Positions 7,755-10,727 of a stretch of DNA of 10,727 bases are shown here, piece by piece. The stretch comes from Bacteroidales bacterium (GTDB lineage Bacteria > Bacteroidota > Bacteroidia > Bacteroidales > ML635J-15): positions 1 to 10,727 of the forward strand of contig JAQVEY010000045.1 of the NCBI GenBank assembly GCA_028697515.1, written 5' to 3'. A program made the position numbers and the translations under genes. The notes under the pieces were generated by a model. That model had not been told where the DNA came from. It ran no database searches and saw nothing but the letters and a program-made list of their open reading frames with translations. Each line of letters begins with the position of its first letter. The first letter of the stretch is position 1.

Positions 7755-9023
7755 ATGAAAAGACTTAGTATTTATTTTTTATTAATCGGCTTATTAATTT
7801 CAACTAGTACGGCTTTATATAGTCAAGAAAAAGAAAAGCCCTTTGGAATCACATTTTATGGCTATGTAAAAAATGATTTCTTTTACGACAGTCGTCAAAC
7901 TGTTGATGCACGTGAAGGACATTTACTTATGTGGCCCAAAGCTCCCTCTTTTGATAATAAAGGGGTGGATATAAATGCTCATGGAAGTTTTAATTTTCTT
8001 GCAATACAAACTCGCTTAGGTGGAAAAATCACTGGCCCTGATGTTTTAGGCGCTAAATCATCGGGACAGTTCGAAGGAGAGTTTTTCGGACATACTGACG
8101 CTGATATAAATGGGTTTAGACTGCGACACGCCATTATAAAACTGAACTGGGCAAAATCCGAAATTATGACTGGTCAGTTCTGGCATCCTATGTTTACTCT
8201 TGAATGTTTCCCAGGTACTGTTTCATTTAATACCGGATTAGGATTTGCTCCTTTTTCAAGAAATCCTCAAATAAAATACACATTTACTGCAGGCAAGGTA
8301 AAACTAATGCTGGCAGCATACGGAGAAAGAGATTTCTCATCAAGAAATATTCTTGGTATTCCAAGCTCATCATATTTAAGGAATTCAGGCACTCCGGGAA
8401 TTAACTTTCATCTTGATTATGGAAATGCTAACAAAGAAAAAGAATCTGCATTAAATACCGGTTTTGTTGCGAATTATATTTCGATACAACCCGAATTGAT
8501 TACAGCATTCGGATATCAAACCGACCAACTCGTTCATGCATTAGCAGGATTAGTATATATAAATGCTAAATTTAAACCAGTTAATATTAAATTTGCCTGT
8601 GTTTATGCAGAGAATGGTTCGGGAATTACGATACCGGGTGGATACGCAGTTTTAGATAAAGTAGACCCAACTACATTGGAATTTAGCTATATCCCTACAA
8701 GAGCTGCCTCTGCCTGGATTGATATTTCATCAACAGGAAAAACATGGAAATATGGAATTTTTGCTGGTTATACTCATAATTTAGGGACATCTAAAGTCAT
8801 TGATGATATCGGACTTTTTGGTGGTCTTGGCACAAATATTCATCATCTTTACAGAATTTCTCCAAGAATAAACTATTATTCAGGAAACTTCCAGATTGGA
8901 GCTGAAATAGAATATACTGCAGCGGCCTACGGAGATGGAACATTCACGCCAAAAGCAATTGCTATAAATCCTGAAGAAGTTGCAAATGTTAGATTTATTC
9001 TGGGGGTCTTTTATAATTTCTAA
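7755..9023 (+). CDS. Outer-membrane beta-barrel protein, porin (DcaP-like)
   Basis: A 422-residue protein. Residues 1-23 form a signal peptide (hydrophobic core LLIGLLIS, likely cleavage LYS|Q). The mature part is a series of alternating amphipathic strands with aromatic girdle residues and ends in Phe (FILGVFYNF), as expected for a BAM-assembled barrel. The early segment 'FYGYVKNDFFYDS', then 'FLAIQTRLGGKI', 'QFEGEFFG', 'GFRLRHAIIKL' and 'MTGQFWHPMF' follows the order of motifs in DcaP-type porins (TRLGF, EGDFFG, FRLRHAY, GQTWS). It is inferred to be a diffusion channel in the outer membrane; the solute is unknown. No Shine-Dalgarno is evident before the ATG, which follows an A-rich leader, as is usual in Bacteroidota. 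It appears to be a single-gene unit between the secreted-protein operon and rnpB. The DcaP assignment is by motif memory and less certain than the barrel call. Confidence 0.8.
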   Translation: MKRLSIYFLLIGLLISTSTALYSQEKEKPFGITFYGYVKNDFFYDSRQTVDAREGHLLMWPKAPSFDNKGVDINAHGSFNFLAIQTRLGGKITGPDVLGAKSSGQFEGEFFGHTDADINGFRLRHAIIKLNWAKSEIMTGQFWHPMFTLECFPGTVSFNTGLGFAPFSRNPQIKYTFTAGKVKLMLAAYGERDFSSRNILGIPSSSYLRNSGTPGINFHLDYGNANKEKESALNTGFVANYISIQPELITAFGYQTDQLVHALAGLVYINAKFKPVNIKFACVYAENGSGITIPGGYAVLDKVDPTTLEFSYIPTRAASAWIDISSTGKTWKYGIFAGYTHNLGTSKVIDDIGLFGGLGTNIHHLYRISPRINYYSGNFQIGAEIEYTAAAYGDGTFTPKAIAINPEEVANVRFILGVFYNF

Positions 9024-9094
9024 TATCTAAATCTTTCAAATTTAACCATATAGCCCAAATTTACCGAGTAGCTCTTGCTAATTCGTATGTGATT

Positions 9095-9126
9095 TATGTA
9101 ATATTGAAAAACATTTTGTAATTTTG
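9095..9126 (+). promoter_or_regulatory. rnpB promoter (Bacteroidota -33/-7 type)
   Basis: TAATTTTG at 9119-9126 is a perfect match to the Bacteroidota -7 box TAnnTTTG. TATG at 9095-9098 lies 20 nt upstream and matches the -33 TTTG at three of four bases. Transcription starting a few bases after the -7 box would begin at about 9131, exactly the first base of the RNase P RNA P1 stem, which supports the call. Confidence 0.65.
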
Positions 9127-9130
9127 CAGC

Positions 9131-9462
9131 GAGCAGGCAGTTCTATCGCCTTTCCGTTCGCGGATGGGAGGAAAGTCCGGACAACACAGGACACTGCACT
9201 TCTGAAAGAGAAGATATCCGTGAGGGTATGCAGACGAAGAAGAAAATAACCGTTCAGCCGAAAGGTTGATCAAGGGTGAGAAGGTGGGGTAAGAGCCCAC
9301 CGGTGGTGATGGCAACATCATCAGCCGTTCGTTCTGCAGGTTGCAAGACCATGTACACCGACGCTTGAAGGCTGTCCGCCTGAGCCGGGGGGTTGGTCGC
9401 ATTAGATAAATGATAGAAGTCCTCCTTAGGGTGGATACAGAATCCGGCTTATATGCCTGCTC
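9131..9462 (+). ncRNA. rnpB: RNase P RNA (bacterial class A)
   Basis: This is the catalytic RNA of RNase P, which removes the 5' leader of pre-tRNAs. The universally conserved core is plain: GAGGAAAGTCCGGAC at 9168-9182, AGATAAATGAT at 9404-9414 and ACAGAATCCGGCTTAT at 9437-9452. The ends close as stem P1: GAGCAGGC (9131-9138) pairs perfectly with GCCTGCTC (9455-9462). The ~332-nt length is normal for the class. The segment is far more GC-rich than the surrounding genes, as expected for structured RNA in an AT-rich genome. Exact mature ends may differ by a few bases. Confidence 0.97.
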
Positions 9463-9470
9463 TTTTTTTT
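9455..9470 (+). terminator. rnpB terminator
   Basis: The 3' strand of P1 (GCCTGCTC) is directly followed by eight T's (9463-9470). The P1 helix plus T-tract can act as an intrinsic terminator. The helix partner is at the far 5' end of the RNA, so the termination mechanism is inferred. Confidence 0.55.
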
Positions 9471-9523
9471 AATTTGAACTTGAAATAAATACTGGAACAA
9501 ACGAAATTATAATTACTGTTAAA

Positions 9524-9856
9524 ATGAAAAATGACAGAAAAAATAGAGAAGGAATTGTATATTCGACAAATAGTGACTTTGTATATGAAACAAATGAACC
9601 CGAAGAAATAGAAACTCCAGAACCTTCAAAGCAAAAGTTAAAAGTCTTTCTTGACAGAAAACAAAGAAAAGGCAAATCTGTTGTGGTAGTTGAAGGTTTT
9701 ATAGGTAAAATTGATGATATTGAATGCTTAGCAAAAGAAATAAAAATTAAATGCGGAACTGGAGGCTCTGCAAAGGATGGACAAATTATTATTCAGGGCG
9801 AAATGATTGAAAAAGTAAAAAACTATCTGATTAGCAAAGGATTTAATGTAAAATAA
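9524..9856 (+). CDS. SUI1/eIF1-family translation factor-like protein (YciH-like)
   Basis: A 110-residue cytoplasmic protein. The N-terminal ~37 residues are charged and probably flexible, with the 'GIVYSTN.DF.YE' string seen in bacterial members. Residues ~38-110 form the SUI1 fold: KGKSVVVVEGFIG, then LAKEIKIKCGTGGS, then KDGQIIIQGE and a C-terminal helix ending SKGFNVK. Eukaryotic and archaeal eIF1 checks start-codon selection on the small ribosomal subunit. The E. coli homologue YciH is linked to translation initiation fidelity, and the role here is inferred by homology. The ATG at 9524 is the first in frame; no strong Shine-Dalgarno is seen. The 53 nt after the rnpB T-tract contain no convincing promoter (TTAATTTG at 9469-9476 is a near -7 box without a -33 partner). 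The lipoprotein gene starts 7 nt downstream, so the two are probably co-transcribed. Confidence 0.93.
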   Translation: MKNDRKNREGIVYSTNSDFVYETNEPEEIETPEPSKQKLKVFLDRKQRKGKSVVVVEGFIGKIDDIECLAKEIKIKCGTGGSAKDGQIIIQGEMIEKVKNYLISKGFNVK

Positions 9857-9863
9857 TAGAATA

Positions 9864-10727
9864 ATGAAAAAACTTTTAATTATTGCTACAATTCTTGCTG
9901 TGATATATTCGTGCAACAGCAAAAAAACTGACACCGAAAATGCAGAAAGTAAAAACATAACAAGCATTAGCGGAAAAATCGAAAATGCTAAGGAAAAGCA
10001 AGTTCTTTTAACATATAATCTCACTACAGACACTCTCCAATTAAATGATAAAGGAGAATTTACTGCAAAAATTATTATCGGAACTGGAACACATATTGTG
10101 TTTATAAATGGTATAAATCACGCAAGAATTTATGTAAATCCGAAAACAAAATTAAGTTTTATAGCAAATGCTGAAAATTTTCTCGAAACCATAAAATTTA
10201 CTGGAGATGATGCTGAAGTAAATAATTATCTTGCTGTACAGGTAAAACAAGTGTCAAAAGCAGGTATAAACAGCGAAAACTTTCTTTATGCATCTGATGT
10301 TGAAATATTTGAGAATTCCCTCAATAAATTCAGTTCCGATTTAATGCAAAATCTTAAAACTTTCGAAAATAACTCAAAGAATAAATACTCAGATTTCATT
10401 TCGCTTGAAAGAGAAAGATTAAAAATAATAGATGCATCTCTTTTACTTTCATATTATACTCCGTTGATAAACGCTAATCAAGTTAATATTGAACTAGAAT
10501 CACAAATTGACAATCTGGTTGCCTCTACAGATCTCAACAATCCTAAAATGATTTATCTTAATGAGTTTAAACCATTTGTACAAAATTACACTGCTTATAA
10601 ATTAAACAAGATTTTGAAAGCTGAAAACAGAGAGATAAAATCAGCTGACGAGTATGCAGAATCTTATTTTTCTATTTTAAAAGAAATATTTGTAGAACCG
10701 ATTGTTTTAGAAGAAGTTTATTACAGT
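9864..10727 (+). CDS. Lipoprotein, probable N-terminal part of a TlpA/thioredoxin-type protein, 3'-truncated
   Basis: The frame is open from the ATG at 9864 to the window end (288 codons), so the gene is cut. Residues 1-17 are a lipoprotein signal: MKKLLIIATILAV followed by IYS|Cys17, a workable lipobox, so the mature protein should be lipid-anchored facing the periplasm or surface. Residues ~34-115 look like the beta-rich DUF4369-type domain common in Bacteroidota (ISGKIENAKEKQVLL, DTLQLNDKGEF, NPKTKLSF, IKFTGDDAEVNNYL). Residues ~120-288 are mostly helical and charged. In Bacteroidota this layout usually precedes a thioredoxin-like TlpA/ResA domain with a CxxC motif. That part would lie beyond the window, so the thiol-disulfide role is inference. 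It lies 7 nt after the SUI1-family gene. Confidence 0.8.
   Translation, partial: MKKLLIIATILAVIYSCNSKKTDTENAESKNITSISGKIENAKEKQVLLTYNLTTDTLQLNDKGEFTAKIIIGTGTHIVFINGINHARIYVNPKTKLSFIANAENFLETIKFTGDDAEVNNYLAVQVKQVSKAGINSENFLYASDVEIFENSLNKFSSDLMQNLKTFENNSKNKYSDFISLERERLKIIDASLLLSYYTPLINANQVNIELESQIDNLVASTDLNNPKMIYLNEFKPFVQNYTAYKLNKILKAENREIKSADEYAESYFSILKEIFVEPIVLEEVYYS

Noticed and set aside
9065..9085. Small TAGC/GCTA hairpin between the porin gene and rnpB
   Set aside because: Only four continuous pairs plus a bulged extension and no T-tract; too weak to call a terminator.
9094..9402. 102-codon open frame on the - strand
   Set aside because: It lies across the RNase P RNA gene, and its Arg/Cys/Pro-rich translation reflects GC-rich structured RNA rather than a protein.
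9728..10033. 101-codon open frame on the - strand
   Set aside because: It is antisense to the SUI1-family gene end and the lipoprotein start. Its Phe/Leu/Ser-rich translation is what AT-rich antisense DNA gives.

Overview
The window looks like a piece of an AT-rich Bacteroidota chromosome. The evidence is four consecutive proteins ending in type IX secretion (T9SS) type-A sorting domains, weak or absent Shine-Dalgarno sequences, a -7 box of the Bacteroidota type (TAnnTTTG) in front of rnpB, and signal peptides cleaved before Gln. All recognisable genes are on the + strand. The exact genus cannot be read from the sequence; a free-living or environmental Bacteroidales-like organism is a guess.

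Region 1 (1-7627) is a tightly packed run of four genes for secreted or cell-surface proteins. It contains a 5'-truncated beta-propeller protein with LVIVD-like repeats, two paralogous five-bladed propeller proteins resembling the GH43/GH32/GH130 fold, each with an Ig/PKD-like domain, and a right-handed parallel beta-helix protein with a carbohydrate-binding-like domain set inside its N-terminal part. The spacings are 16 nt, a 1-nt TAATG overlap and a 4-nt ATGA overlap, so this is very probably one operon. The two paralogous propeller genes share a 250-bp segment differing at only 6 positions, while their propellers are strongly diverged. This points to recent gene conversion or recombination of the sorting tail. 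No SusC/SusD pair, regulator or transporter is visible, so it is not a canonical polysaccharide utilisation locus within this window.

Region 2 (7628-9023) has an intergenic gap with a possible promoter, then a stand-alone outer-membrane beta-barrel protein (porin, DcaP-like by motif).

Region 3 (9024-9523) carries the RNase P RNA gene rnpB with a good promoter candidate, closed P1 stem and T-tract terminator.

Region 4 (9524-10727) holds a bacterial SUI1/eIF1-family (YciH-like) protein. Seven bases downstream is the start of a lipoprotein, cut by the window end, that looks like the N-terminal part of a Bacteroidota TlpA/thioredoxin-type lipoprotein.

The most interesting part is the secreted-protein operon: its chained overlaps, its homogenised tail module and the nested binding domain. 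No wholly new system can be claimed from sequence alone.
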